Shown piece after piece: positions 23,709 to 32,287 of a stretch of 64,000 nucleotides of DNA. Source of the stretch: Nonomuraea jiangxiensis (GTDB taxonomy: Bacteria; Actinomycetota; Actinomycetes; Streptosporangiales; Streptosporangiaceae). The first letter of the stretch is position 1; the number at the start of each line of letters is the position of its first letter. The stretch is taken from positions 186,001-250,000 of the forward strand of contig NZ_FNDJ01000015.1 in the NCBI RefSeq assembly GCF_900099965.1. Reading direction: 5' to 3'. Under the pieces are notes generated by a model that was not told the DNA's origin, searched no databases, and saw only the letters and a program-made list of their open reading frames with translations. Made by a program: the position numbers and the translations under genes.

Positions 23709-23870
23709 TCAGTGCCGGTCGTCGGGTGGCTCCGGGGCGAGGCAGACCTCCAGCGCGTTCACCAGCTCGATCACCCCGTGGAAGGCGAGCGCCGGCCTTC
23801 CGGCCTCGCCTTCCACGACCCCCTCCAGATGCCCAGTCCTGGACCTGCGCAAATCAATGGTGATGCGCAC
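23709..23870 (-). CDS. 53-residue small protein
   Basis: Start GTG 23870, supported by GAGGAGGT nine bases upstream in a gap otherwise free of genes. The product is 53 residues, opening RITIDLRRSRTGHLEGVVEG and containing the segment FHGVIELVNALEV, then an acidic-proline tail with DDRH. I associate the G-V-E-G then F-x-G-x-x-E-L-x-x-x-L-E pattern with small unannotated actinobacterial proteins often found near LuxR regulators or peptide loci, but cannot name a family. It lies between the LAL regulator and the peptide ORFs and may be a carrier, inhibitor or recognition protein. Confidence 0.6.
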   Translation of the reverse strand: MRITIDLRRSRTGHLEGVVEGEAGRPALAFHGVIELVNALEVCLAPEPPDDRH

Positions 23871-23971
23871 AGCCCGACCTCCTCAGGACTCGGCTTGGAG
23901 TCGTCCGGCCGTGAGGTTACGCGGATGGCGGACTGCCGCACATCCGGGTTGAACCCGTATATCCGGCTCGA

Positions 23972-26689
23972 TCAGCCCTCATCGCCGTAGTATTTCCGGA
24001 ACTCCCGCCGGTCCCTGACTTCGAGCTTTTCGAAGATTCTCGCCGCCTGATACTCCACGGTCCGATGGCTCTTCCCCAGCGCCGCGCCGATCTCCGCGTA
24101 CGTCTGGTCCCCCAGGAGAGGGTGTGCGAGCTCCCGCTCCTTCCCGGTCAGCCCGGCGAAGCGGTCGTCGGCGACCTCGTCCGTGTGCCCGAGCTCCCTG
24201 GCCAGCTCCTGCGCCAGGAGCACGTAGGCGTCGGCCCCCGCCGCCGCGAAACGCTCCCGCGCCGACCGCAGCACCGCGACCGCGCGCCTGCGCGGTTTCA
24301 GCTCGTGCAGTGACCGGGCCAGGGCCAGCTCCACCCGGCCCCGCTCCAGTGGCAGGTCGGCGCTCAGCCCGGCCGCCTCCTTGTAGTGCGCCACCGCCTG
24401 CGGGTGCTCTCCCCGGGCGGCCGCGATCTGCCCGCGAACCCGCGCCGTCACCGCCCGCGCCGAACGGCGGCCGCTCGCCTCCAGCACGGGCATGAAACGT
24501 TCCAGGGCCTTCTCGGCCTCGCCGGGCCGCCCGAGGAGGGACAGGGCGTCCGCGCGTGCCGGACCGAAGAGGTGGCAACCGGGCTCCCGCGCGTCGTAGT
24601 GCTCCTCCAGCCGGATGCTCGCGTCCAGGAACTCCTCATGGTGAGCACGCGCCTGAGCGATCGTCGCCCACGCGGCGGCGGCGTACGCCCGGCCGACATG
24701 CGTGCCGACGTGGTCGGCCCATTCCGTGGCGGCCGACGCGTGCTCCTGCGCCCGCTCCCATTCGCCCCGTGCCGCCAGCGGATAACAGGCCAGCGCGTTC
24801 AGCACCGGCAGGTCCCAGTAGCGCTGGTTGACCACCGCGTTGCCGAGCGCCGCCTGCGTGGTGGCGACCGAGTCGATCAGCCTGCCCTGCCGGTACTCGA
24901 CCTCGCCGAGGAAGGCCTGCGCCTGGCGGATGCGCAGGGCCTCGCCCTGCTCGACGTGCCGCACACAGGCGCTCAGATCCTCGTACGCCCTGGGCAGATC
25001 GTCGGTCCAGAGCCGGATCATCCCCCGGGCCACCCGGCCGTCGAGCCCGGCGGGGGATCCGGGCAGATGGGCGCCCGCCAGCTCCGACAGGGCCTGGCCC
25101 GCCTGGCCGACCAGGGCCAGCCCGACTGTGCGGGCGAACCACGCGTGGGCGGTGATGAACCGCTCCTCGGATCCCGCCTCGATGGCCTCGGTCCCGTACC
25201 GCAGCATGTCCTCGCGTTCGAGCCGGACCAGGGCGGCGATCGCCAGCTGCGCCGCGATCCTGGCGTGCAGGTCGGGCGGGTCGCCGGGCGCGGCCCCGGT
25301 CCGGACGGCCCGCAGGGCGAGGGCCAGCTTCTCCTTCGCGGGGTTGATCCGGGCGCTGATCAGCGTCACGTATCCGGCCACGTAGTCCCGCCACGGACCG
25401 GCCGGGCAGCCGGCGATCTCGTCCTCGTAACCATGGGCACTGCTCGCGTCGCCGGCGATCAGCAGGATCTCGACGGCGGTGAGGAGGAGGGCGGCACGGC
25501 CGGAGCCGCGCGGCATGAGTTCGAGCGCGTGCCGGGCGTACCGGGCGGCCAGCGACAACCTGCCCCCGGACAGGAAGGCCCGGGCGGCCCGTACCGCCTC
25601 CTGGGCGATCTCCGCGCTGCTGTCCACCGAGCGGACGCGGTGCCACAGCACGGGCGCGACGCCCCGGTCCGCCGCGGCGGCGTGGAGCAGGCGACGGGAG
25701 CCCGCGCTCACGTCGTAGAAGATCGCGTTCCTGATGGCGAGCGAGGTGAAGGCGAACTCCCGGCCCGCCGTGCCCGGGACCTCCTCGACCAGCCCCGCCG
25801 CGGTCGCGCCTTCCAGGATCTCGGCAGGGCCGCTCACCTGGGACAGCGCGCAGGCGTCGGCGACCGCGAAGCTGCGGCCGAGCACGGCGGCGGCCACCAG
25901 GAGCTTACGGCTGTCCGCGGAGAAGGAGGCGATCTGCGCGGCGATGGCCCGGGCGACGGAGTCCGGCGCGCCGAGGGGGTCGTGGCCGAACGTTATCCCG
26001 CGCGGGCCGACCTGCCGTAGCAGATGGGTGGCGTACAGCGGGATGCCGTCGGTGTACTCGTGCAGCTGCCGTGCCACGGGCAGGGTGAGACCGGCCACCT
26101 CCAGGCGGTCGGCCAGGGTCATGATCTCCTCGACCGAGAAACCCCGCAGGGTGAGCAGCACTCCGTCGTCGGAGTCGAAGTGGCGCCGCCACTGGTCCTG
26201 CAGCCCTTCGTGCGTGTACTTGGACCTGCCCGGCCGGAAGGCGAGCACCGTGAGCACCGGGTCGAAGTACAGCTCGTGGACCGCGAGGTGGATGGCGGCC
26301 AGCGACTTCACGTCGGCGGTGTGCGCGTCGTCGACGACGAGGAGCAGCCGTCCCGCCGCCCGCAGGTACGGCACGACGCGCGCGGCCACCGCCTCCGGTT
26401 CGGGATCGCCGAAGACGGCCGCCAGGTCGGCGGGCGGGACGCCGAGGTGCCGCAGGATCCTCCTGATCACGTCGTAACTGGGCGACACCGGATGCTGGTA
26501 TCCGTTGATCCAGATGACCCGGTCCCCGTCGAACCCCCGCGCGAACCGCTTGAGCAGCTCGCTCTTCCCGACCCCGGCCGGCCCTTCGACCCCGACGACC
26601 CGCAGCGCCCTCAACCGCTTTTCCCGGGCGGCCAGCCACTCGGCCCGCAAGCGGCCGAGCTCGTGCTCTCGTCCGACGAAAGACGCCAT
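23972..26689 (-). CDS. LAL-type LuxR-family regulator
   Basis: Large ATP-binding regulator of 905 residues. The N-terminal AAA/NACHT-like ATPase has Walker A GPAGVGKS at residues 36-43 and Walker B LLLVVDDAH near 118. A long helical TPR-like middle follows, and the C-terminal 60 residues form a LuxR-type helix-turn-helix (TYAEIGAALGKSHRTVEYQ). Full family length, ATG 26689. LAL proteins usually activate secondary-metabolite or maltose-type operons. It lies directly upstream of the short-protein/peptide/ATP-grasp unit on the same strand, about 100 bp away, and is a likely pathway activator. Confidence 0.92.
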   Translation of the reverse strand: MASFVGREHELGRLRAEWLAAREKRLRALRVVGVEGPAGVGKSELLKRFARGFDGDRVIWINGYQHPVSPSYDVIRRILRHLGVPPADLAAVFGDPEPEAVAARVVPYLRAAGRLLLVVDDAHTADVKSLAAIHLAVHELYFDPVLTVLAFRPGRSKYTHEGLQDQWRRHFDSDDGVLLTLRGFSVEEIMTLADRLEVAGLTLPVARQLHEYTDGIPLYATHLLRQVGPRGITFGHDPLGAPDSVARAIAAQIASFSADSRKLLVAAAVLGRSFAVADACALSQVSGPAEILEGATAAGLVEEVPGTAGREFAFTSLAIRNAIFYDVSAGSRRLLHAAAADRGVAPVLWHRVRSVDSSAEIAQEAVRAARAFLSGGRLSLAARYARHALELMPRGSGRAALLLTAVEILLIAGDASSAHGYEDEIAGCPAGPWRDYVAGYVTLISARINPAKEKLALALRAVRTGAAPGDPPDLHARIAAQLAIAALVRLEREDMLRYGTEAIEAGSEERFITAHAWFARTVGLALVGQAGQALSELAGAHLPGSPAGLDGRVARGMIRLWTDDLPRAYEDLSACVRHVEQGEALRIRQAQAFLGEVEYRQGRLIDSVATTQAALGNAVVNQRYWDLPVLNALACYPLAARGEWERAQEHASAATEWADHVGTHVGRAYAAAAWATIAQARAHHEEFLDASIRLEEHYDAREPGCHLFGPARADALSLLGRPGEAEKALERFMPVLEASGRRSARAVTARVRGQIAAARGEHPQAVAHYKEAAGLSADLPLERGRVELALARSLHELKPRRRAVAVLRSARERFAAAGADAYVLLAQELARELGHTDEVADDRFAGLTGKERELAHPLLGDQTYAEIGAALGKSHRTVEYQAARIFEKLEVRDRREFRKYYGDEG

Positions 26690-26800
26690 GTGACCCGCTC
26701 CCTGCCAGCGAGCCGGGCCGGTATCGCCGCGGCTGATCCGATTATGCGCCGGTCGCGTCGCCGATCGAGTGCTTTCGGTGACACTCCATCCCCGGCGGGG

Positions 26801-27451
26801 CTACCGCCTGCGGGCCAGCGCCACCAGGCCGATCAGTACGGTGGCGAGGACGGGGAGCCAGGCGAGCCGGGCGAGCAGCCAGAGCGGCCCCGTGGGAGAG
26901 TCGTTGAGGCCCGCGATCGGCCCGAGCCGAGCCGTGGCCAGTGCCGCCAGGACGAGCGCCGTCGGATGCCAGAGGAACAGCGGCAGGGCGAAGCGGTTGA
27001 TCAGCACGACCAGGCGGCTTCCCGGCGGCAGCAGCTCCGGCCCCGGCCGGCCCCGTCCCCAGGCCAGACCGGCCAGGTACGGCACCGCCCAGAGCGGCAG
27101 ATACGGGATGAGACAGGTCAGCGGCCCGAGCGCCGCGTCCAGGATCTGCAGCACCGCGTCCCGCGAGAACCCGTTGGCCAGCAGCACGACGAGACCGCCA
27201 CCCCAGGCCACCAGGAACGTCACCACCGGCCGCACCACCTGGCCCGCCGGCCACGGGGCGGTGGCCCGGGCGTGACCGGCGGCGAAGCAGAGCACCACGA
27301 GGGCGAGGTGGAGCAGCCAGCCGGCGGGCGCCCACGGGGGCAGGGCCGTGAACAGGCTGGTGACGCGGACCTGGTCCGTGGTGGCGAAGGCGGTGAAGAG
27401 CCAGCGTTCGAGGATGACGACCACGAGCGCGACGGCGGTGAGCCCGCTCAC
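26801..27451 (-). CDS. Polytopic membrane protein, acyltransferase-3-like C-terminal half
   Basis: Membrane protein of 216 residues with about six or seven hydrophobic segments. The closing part (RFALPLFLWHPTALVLAALA) is like the end of acyltransferase-3 family enzymes, but the N-terminal His/Arg motifs that define the active site are missing, and the length is about half of the family. It may be a divergent short form or a remnant. It overlaps the hydrolase gene by four bases (27448-27451), so the two form an operon and could act together on an envelope or secreted substrate. Confidence 0.72.
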   Translation of the reverse strand: MSGLTAVALVVVILERWLFTAFATTDQVRVTSLFTALPPWAPAGWLLHLALVVLCFAAGHARATAPWPAGQVVRPVVTFLVAWGGGLVVLLANGFSRDAVLQILDAALGPLTCLIPYLPLWAVPYLAGLAWGRGRPGPELLPPGSRLVVLINRFALPLFLWHPTALVLAALATARLGPIAGLNDSPTGPLWLLARLAWLPVLATVLIGLVALARRR

Positions 27452-28269
27452 CCGGCGGTCCCGGTGACGGCGATGCGGGCGATCCGCTTCAGCGTGGGGC
27501 TGCCCGGACGCAGGTACGAACCGTGCGTGGCGTCGCCGCCGTCGAAGACCCGGGCGCCGAAGCCGGGACTCACCGGATCCGTCCCGAACCCGAACGGGCC
27601 GAACATCACACCGGGCCGCAGCACGTCGTCACGGCGCCCGATCCCGGCCCACACCCGCGCCGGGGTACGCAGCTCACCCACCGTCCGGACGCCCAGGCCG
27701 GGGCTGCCCGTCACGACGAGGTCGTTCACCCGCAGCCCCGGCACGGCCCGGCCGCAGACCACGGAGCCGTAACTGTGACAGACCAGGCTGATCCGCGCCC
27801 GCGCGGGGAGCGCGCGGACGAGCGTCCGCAACCGGGCCGCACCGCGTTCCGCCGGCCAGACCGTGATGACCTCCGGGTTGATCAGATCGGGCGGGTCGTA
27901 GCCGAGCCAGCCGATCACGGCCGTCCCCGGGTCGATCGCGGTGGCCTCGGAGTGGAGCGCGCGGGCGGCCCGCCCGGCTCCCTCGAAGGAGCCGTCGAAC
28001 GACCCCAGGCTCTGGCCCGAGCCCGGCACGTAGACGATGATCGTACGGGCCGTGGCGAGATCGCCCACCACCTCGATCGCCTGGCCGTCTCCCTTGCGGC
28101 TCAAGGCCAGGAAGTGCCGGCCGGGGCGGCCGTCGGCCTCGTACCTGGCTCGGAGCGCGTCGGCGGTGAACGCGGGCGGCGGCGGCAGTTCGGCCGACAC
28201 CGGCCGTCCGGCGGCGGCCGCGATGCCGGCGAGCAGCACGGCGGGCAGCAGGCTCCGGGGAAGTCTCAT
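27448..28269 (-). CDS. Secreted alpha/beta hydrolase, DUF1023-like
   Basis: Hydrolase of 273 residues with a signal peptide over about residues 1-26 (LLPAVLLAGIAAAAG). The nucleophile elbow is CHSYGS with the catalytic serine, preceded by an oxyanion strand (IIVYVPGSGQSLGSF); the last His is in GGDATHGSYL. The pattern fits the actinobacterial DUF1023 group of alpha/beta hydrolases. The ATG at 28269 is a clean start. Ester or lipid substrates outside the membrane are plausible. It is the first gene of a two-gene unit with a membrane protein. Confidence 0.85.
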   Translation of the reverse strand: MRLPRSLLPAVLLAGIAAAAGRPVSAELPPPPAFTADALRARYEADGRPGRHFLALSRKGDGQAIEVVGDLATARTIIVYVPGSGQSLGSFDGSFEGAGRAARALHSEATAIDPGTAVIGWLGYDPPDLINPEVITVWPAERGAARLRTLVRALPARARISLVCHSYGSVVCGRAVPGLRVNDLVVTGSPGLGVRTVGELRTPARVWAGIGRRDDVLRPGVMFGPFGFGTDPVSPGFGARVFDGGDATHGSYLRPGSPTLKRIARIAVTGTAG

Positions 28270-28474
28270 GCGAGCACGTTAAGATCATCGCCTGCCGGTC
28301 CACCTCGGCCGAACAGCTGATTCCCGCCGGGCCGGCAGCCTCCGTTCGGCTGATGAAGCGACGTCATACCGCACCGGGAGCCGGCGTCCGGCCGATAGGG
28401 GGCTTCACCCTCGCGTCGATCATGCGCTCCACCATCCCCCGGAACCGGGCCGCGACGCATCCGTCCCAGGACCG

Positions 28475-29617
28475 ATGTGCGAGATCACCCGCGCGGATAC
28501 GTTCGTAGGCGTGCGCGAACAGATCCGCCCTCCGCTGCTGAGCCGGATACCGACCTGGACCTGGGTGACGATCGACACCGTGGTCGCCGTCGTGCTCGCG
28601 GCCTCCTTCGTCGGGCTCGCCACCTCGCGGAACGACACCCCGCCTGACGTGATCGACTACGCCGCGGCCCTGGCCACCAGCCTGCCCGTCGCGGTCAGGC
28701 GGTTGTGGCCGCGGGCGGTGTTCGTGGTCGTGCTGATCGGCGGGCTCGGCATGCGCGAGTTCCTCGACCCGCACGCCGACCCCTTCTGCCTGCCGCTCGC
28801 CCTCTACACGCTGGCCACCCGCAGGCAGGCCGTCGTCGCCCTGGTCGCGGCGGCCACGGTGGGCGTGCAAGGGGTGGTGGAGCTGCCGCTGACGGCCGGC
28901 GTACGCGACGATCTCGGGCTGCTGCTGGCGATCCTGGTCGCCTCCTGGGCCGTCGGCACGGCGGTGCGCCAGCGCCGGCGCTACACCGAACGGCTGGCCG
29001 CGCACGCCGAGGAGCGGGCCCGGGCCGAGGCCGCGGAGGAGCGGTTACGCATCGCCAGGGAGTTGCACGACGTCATCGGCCACAGCCTCAGCACGATCGC
29101 GGTGCAGGCGGGCGTGGCGGGCCACGTGGAGGGGGCGGAGGAGATGCGCCTCACCCTGGCCTCGATCGAGGAGACCAGCAGGTCGGCGCTGCGCGAGACC
29201 AGGCGGCTGCTCGGCGTGTTGCGCGAGGACGGCCACGCGGAGCGCGCCCCGGCCCCCCGGCTGGCCGACCTGGACACGCTCGTCGAACGGACCACGGCGG
29301 CGGGCCTGCGGGTGGAGCTGGTGATCGAGGGCACCGTGGGGGAGGAGCTGGAGCCGACCGTCTACCGGATCGTCCAGGAGGCGCTGACCAACGTGCTCAA
29401 ACACGCCGGAGCCCGCCATGCCCGCGTACGGATCGAGCGCCAGGAGGACGGCCTGCTCGTCGAGGTCACCGACGACGGCACCCGGGCCCAGGCACGGCCG
29501 TACGGTCACGGCCTGACGGGACTGCGCGAACGCGTCCACCTTTTCGGCGGGGAGTTCGAGGCCGGCGCCCACCCGCCGCGCGCAGGCTTCCGCGTCATGG
29601 CCAGGCTGCCGCTGTGA
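28475..29617 (+). CDS. Sensor histidine kinase
   Basis: Histidine kinase of 380 residues. Membrane segments lie between about residues 30 and 165, then HisKA_3 with phospho-acceptor His198 (RIARELHDVIGHSL) and HATPase_c (EALTNVLKHAGARHA, GHGLTGLRERV). There is no large sensor domain. ATG 28475 is given; GTG 28511 is an alternative that would fit a leaderless transcript. The stop codon overlaps the response-regulator start as GTGA. No target operon is obvious; the genes behind it are sigma factors. Confidence 0.9.
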   Translation: MCEITRADTFVGVREQIRPPLLSRIPTWTWVTIDTVVAVVLAASFVGLATSRNDTPPDVIDYAAALATSLPVAVRRLWPRAVFVVVLIGGLGMREFLDPHADPFCLPLALYTLATRRQAVVALVAAATVGVQGVVELPLTAGVRDDLGLLLAILVASWAVGTAVRQRRRYTERLAAHAEERARAEAAEERLRIARELHDVIGHSLSTIAVQAGVAGHVEGAEEMRLTLASIEETSRSALRETRRLLGVLREDGHAERAPAPRLADLDTLVERTTAAGLRVELVIEGTVGEELEPTVYRIVQEALTNVLKHAGARHARVRIERQEDGLLVEVTDDGTRAQARPYGHGLTGLRERVHLFGGEFEAGAHPPRAGFRVMARLPL

Positions 29618-30300
29618 TCGGCGTGCTGGTGGCCGACGACCAGGCGCTCATCAGGGCCAGTTTCCGCAAACTGGTCGACAGCGCGCCGGGGTTCCGCACG
29701 GTCGGCGAGGCCGCCACGGGTGAGGAGGCGGTACGGCTGGCCCGCCGCGAACACCCCGACCTGGTGCTCATGGACGTGCGCATGCCGGTGATGGACGGCA
29801 TCGAGGCCACCCGCCGCATCTGCGCCGACCGCCCGGAGACCCGCGTGCTCATCGTGACCACGTTCGACCTGGACGAGTACGTCTACGGAGCGCTCCGAGC
29901 GGGCGCCGCGGGCTTCCTGCTCAAGGACACCCGCCCGGCCGACCTGCTCAAAGCCGTCGAGGTGATCGCCTCAGGCGAGTCCCTCCTGGCCCCGACCGTC
30001 ACCCGGCGGCTGATCGAACGCCACGTGAGCCCCGCCCCGCCGTCCCCGGCCACTCCCATCACCGACCGCGAGCGCGAGGTGCTCGCCCTGGTGGCCAGGG
30101 GCCTGTCCAACGCGGAGATCGCCGAGCGGCTGTACGTCAGCATCGGCACCGTGAAGACGCACGTCGGCCACCTGCTGACCAAACTGGGCGCCCGCAACCG
30201 CGTCCACCTGGTCATCGCCGCATACGAGACCGGCGTCGTAGGCCCCTCGCCAGGATCGCCGGTGCTGCCTCACACAACGACGCCCCTGCGTCGTCAATGA
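29614..30300 (+). CDS. NarL/FixJ-type response regulator
   Basis: Response regulator of 228 residues starting at GTG 29614, overlapping the kinase stop by four bases. The receiver domain has Asp8-Asp9, phospho-acceptor Asp54 (LVLMDVRMP) and the FLLKDTRP lysine; the LuxR-type helix-turn-helix (TDREREVLALVARG, SIGTVKTHVGHLLTKLGARNR) follows. The C-terminal 25 residues are a proline-rich tail. It pairs with the kinase just upstream. A long in-frame extension to the left would lie inside the kinase gene and is not credible. Confidence 0.92.
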   Translation: MIGVLVADDQALIRASFRKLVDSAPGFRTVGEAATGEEAVRLARREHPDLVLMDVRMPVMDGIEATRRICADRPETRVLIVTTFDLDEYVYGALRAGAAGFLLKDTRPADLLKAVEVIASGESLLAPTVTRRLIERHVSPAPPSPATPITDREREVLALVARGLSNAEIAERLYVSIGTVKTHVGHLLTKLGARNRVHLVIAAYETGVVGPSPGSPVLPHTTTPLRRQ

Positions 30301-30436
30301 GGCATGAACATCACACAATCCTGGCGGGCGCCGCTTCCGGGTGGCGGTTACGCTGGCGTGATGTGCGCCGACCGCCTCGCCGGAACGATGCGGGGGCGCG
30401 CCATCCCCTCCGGACCCGCCCGCCGCTTCGCGAGCC

Positions 30437-31222
30437 ATGTCTGAGCACCGGTGGCCCGCGAGCCGGCCCGACGCGGGGATCAGCGCGATCGTCGGCGAGC
30501 GGCGGCTGCTCGGCGAGGTCGCCCTGCGCCTGCTCGGCTCGGCGCACGAGGCCGAGGACGTGGTGCGGGAGACCTACGCCCGCTGGTACGCGATGCCGGA
30601 GGCATTGCAACACGAGATCGACTCGCCCACCGCCTGGCTCGTCAGCGTCGCGAACCGCCTCTGCCACGACTGGCTGAACGGGCCACGCGCGAACCCGAAC
30701 CCGTCCGTCACGCGCGGCCCCTCGATCACGACCGGCCCGCCCGTCGCGACCGGTCGCCGCCGCCCGGCGGAGGCCGCGCCCCACCGCACCCCGGCGGGCT
30801 CCGGGCCAGGGACGCCCGCGGCCGGGCACGCCCACCGTCATGACCACATCACGCGGGCGTTCAAGGAGGCGTGCGAGCGGGACGGCGGGGTCGGCGCGCT
30901 GACCGCGCTGTTCGCCCCCGACGTCGCCGTCATCGCGGACGGCGGCGGTCGCGTACGAGCGCCGCTCCACCCGATCATCGGCGCCGAGCGGGCCGCCCGT
31001 TTCGTCCTCGGCCTGTTCGGCGGGCAGACCGACGTGACCATCGTGGAGCGCCCGGTCAACGGCGGCCCTGGGCTCGTCGTCCATGTCGCCGGCACCACGG
31101 CCGCGGTCGTCTCCCTGCACATCGGCGACGACCGCGTCCAGCACGTATGGATCGTGATGAACCCCGACAAACTCGCCCCGTGGCGCGCGGACCCTCCGGC
31201 GGACACGATCCGGACCGGGTGA
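30437..31222 (+). CDS. ECF41-like protein lacking sigma region 4
   Basis: Protein of 261 residues. Residues 13-80 follow sigma region 2 of ECF41 factors (ERRLLGEVALRLLGSAHEAEDVV, TYARWYAMPEA). Region 4 is absent: residues 81-136 are a Pro/Arg/Ser/Gly linker. Residues 137-250 are an intact SnoaL-like domain with DGGG (168-171) and NPDKL (242-246). Loss of about 60 residues relative to the paralogue at 31280 explains it, without a frameshift. It cannot bind a -35 element; it may compete for core RNA polymerase, act as a regulator, or be decaying. ATG 30437; ribosome site weak. Confidence 0.82.
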   Translation: MSEHRWPASRPDAGISAIVGERRLLGEVALRLLGSAHEAEDVVRETYARWYAMPEALQHEIDSPTAWLVSVANRLCHDWLNGPRANPNPSVTRGPSITTGPPVATGRRRPAEAAPHRTPAGSGPGTPAAGHAHRHDHITRAFKEACERDGGVGALTALFAPDVAVIADGGGRVRAPLHPIIGAERAARFVLGLFGGQTDVTIVERPVNGGPGLVVHVAGTTAAVVSLHIGDDRVQHVWIVMNPDKLAPWRADPPADTIRTG

Positions 31223-31244
31223 GGCGGCCCCGCCGCGCAGGAGC

Positions 31245-31271
31245 CGTCACGTTTGCGCCGGCCGCATTGTC
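31245..31271 (+). promoter_or_regulatory. ECF41-like promoter, weaker match
   Basis: CGTCACG (31245-31251), a 16-base spacer, then TGTC (31268-31271); the consensus is TGTCACA and CGTC. The start point would coincide with the ATG at 31280, giving a leaderless transcript of the sigma gene. Confidence 0.5.
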
Positions 31272-31279
31272 ATATGGGC

Positions 31280-32206
31280 ATGAAGGACGATGTACGGCAG
31301 GACGTGTGCGCCCTTGACGAGTCGGTTTCCGCCGAGCAGCGGACCCTGTTGGGCCTCGCCTACCGGATGCTCGGTTCCATTCACGACGCCGAGGACGTCG
31401 TACAGGAGGCGTACTCGCGCCTGTACGCGATGCCCGAGGAGGCGCGGCGCGACATCCGAGCGCCGATCGCCTGGCTGACCCGGGTGGTGGGGCGGATCTG
31501 CCTGGATCAGCTGACGTCGGCGAGAGTACGGCGGGAACGGTACGTGGGGGAGTGGATCCCCGAGCCGCTCCGGGACCACGGGGCGTGGAGCAGCACCAGG
31601 GCCGGGCAGGCCGACCCCGCCGACCAGGTGACGCTGGACGAGTCCGTCAGCATGGGCATGCTGGTCATCCTGGAGTCGGTCACCCCCGCCGAACGCGTCG
31701 CCTTCGTGCTCCACGACGTCTTCGGCCTGCCCTTCACGGAGATCGCCGAGGTGGCCGGGCGCACCCCGCAGGCCTGCCGCCAGCTCGCGGTCAGCGCCCG
31801 GCGGCGGCTGGCCGAGGGACGGGCGCGCCCGCTCGCCGGGGTGGAACGGCATCGCCACGTCGTCTCGGCGTTCAAGCGCGCCTGTGAGAGCGGGGACTTC
31901 GACGACCTGGTCGCCGTGCTCGACCCCGGCGTGAGCGTGCACACCGACGGCGGCGGCAAGGTACGCGCGGGGCTGCGCGCCGTCGTCGGCGCCGCCAAGG
32001 TGGCCCGGCTGTTCGCCGGCCTGCTGCGCAAGCAACCCGGGCTGGAGTTCGCCGAGGAGAGCGTCAACGGCCGGCCCGGCATCGTCATCCGCCTCCACGG
32101 GGCCACCGTGGCCGTGGTCGCGACCGAGGCCGGCGGCGACGCCCTCACCCGGATCTGGGTCGTGGTGAACCCCGACAAGCTGCACGCCTGGACCGGCCGG
32201 TACTGA
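31280..32206 (+). CDS. ECF41-type sigma factor with SnoaL-like domain
   Basis: Sigma factor of 308 residues. Region 2 (LLGLAYRMLGSIHDAEDVV), linker with YVGEWIPEPL, region 4 (VTLDESVSMGMLVILE, GRTPQACRQLAVSARRRL) and a SnoaL-like C-terminal domain with DGGGKV and NPDKL are all present, as in group ECF41. ATG 31280 is preferred because it fits the likely transcription start; ATG 31274 is an alternative, and AGGAG lies too far upstream. It is close to the sigma-4-less paralogue and shares its C-terminal motifs, so cross-regulation is possible. Confidence 0.92.
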   Translation: MKDDVRQDVCALDESVSAEQRTLLGLAYRMLGSIHDAEDVVQEAYSRLYAMPEEARRDIRAPIAWLTRVVGRICLDQLTSARVRRERYVGEWIPEPLRDHGAWSSTRAGQADPADQVTLDESVSMGMLVILESVTPAERVAFVLHDVFGLPFTEIAEVAGRTPQACRQLAVSARRRLAEGRARPLAGVERHRHVVSAFKRACESGDFDDLVAVLDPGVSVHTDGGGKVRAGLRAVVGAAKVARLFAGLLRKQPGLEFAEESVNGRPGIVIRLHGATVAVVATEAGGDALTRIWVVVNPDKLHAWTGRY

Positions 32207-32262
32207 AACCGGCCCGGCAGTGCGGCGGATCTGGTGTTCCTCAGGATCGCCGGCGGGATCGA

Positions 32263-32276
32263 GGAACCGCGGTTCC
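32263..32276. terminator. Palindrome between convergent genes
   Basis: GGAACCGCGGTTCC is a perfect 14-bp palindrome in the 81-bp gap between the sigma gene and the convergent reductase gene. Outer arms CTGAAACCGGCC (about 32203) and GGCCGG-N5-CAG (about 32275) could extend the stem. It probably acts as a terminator. Confidence 0.4.
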
Positions 32277-32287
32277 GGCCGGTCCCT

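Noticed and set aside
30297..30436. ECF41-like promoter before the sigma-4-less gene
   Set aside because: CATCACA with a 16-base spacer leads to CGCT, only half a -10 match; too weak to list.
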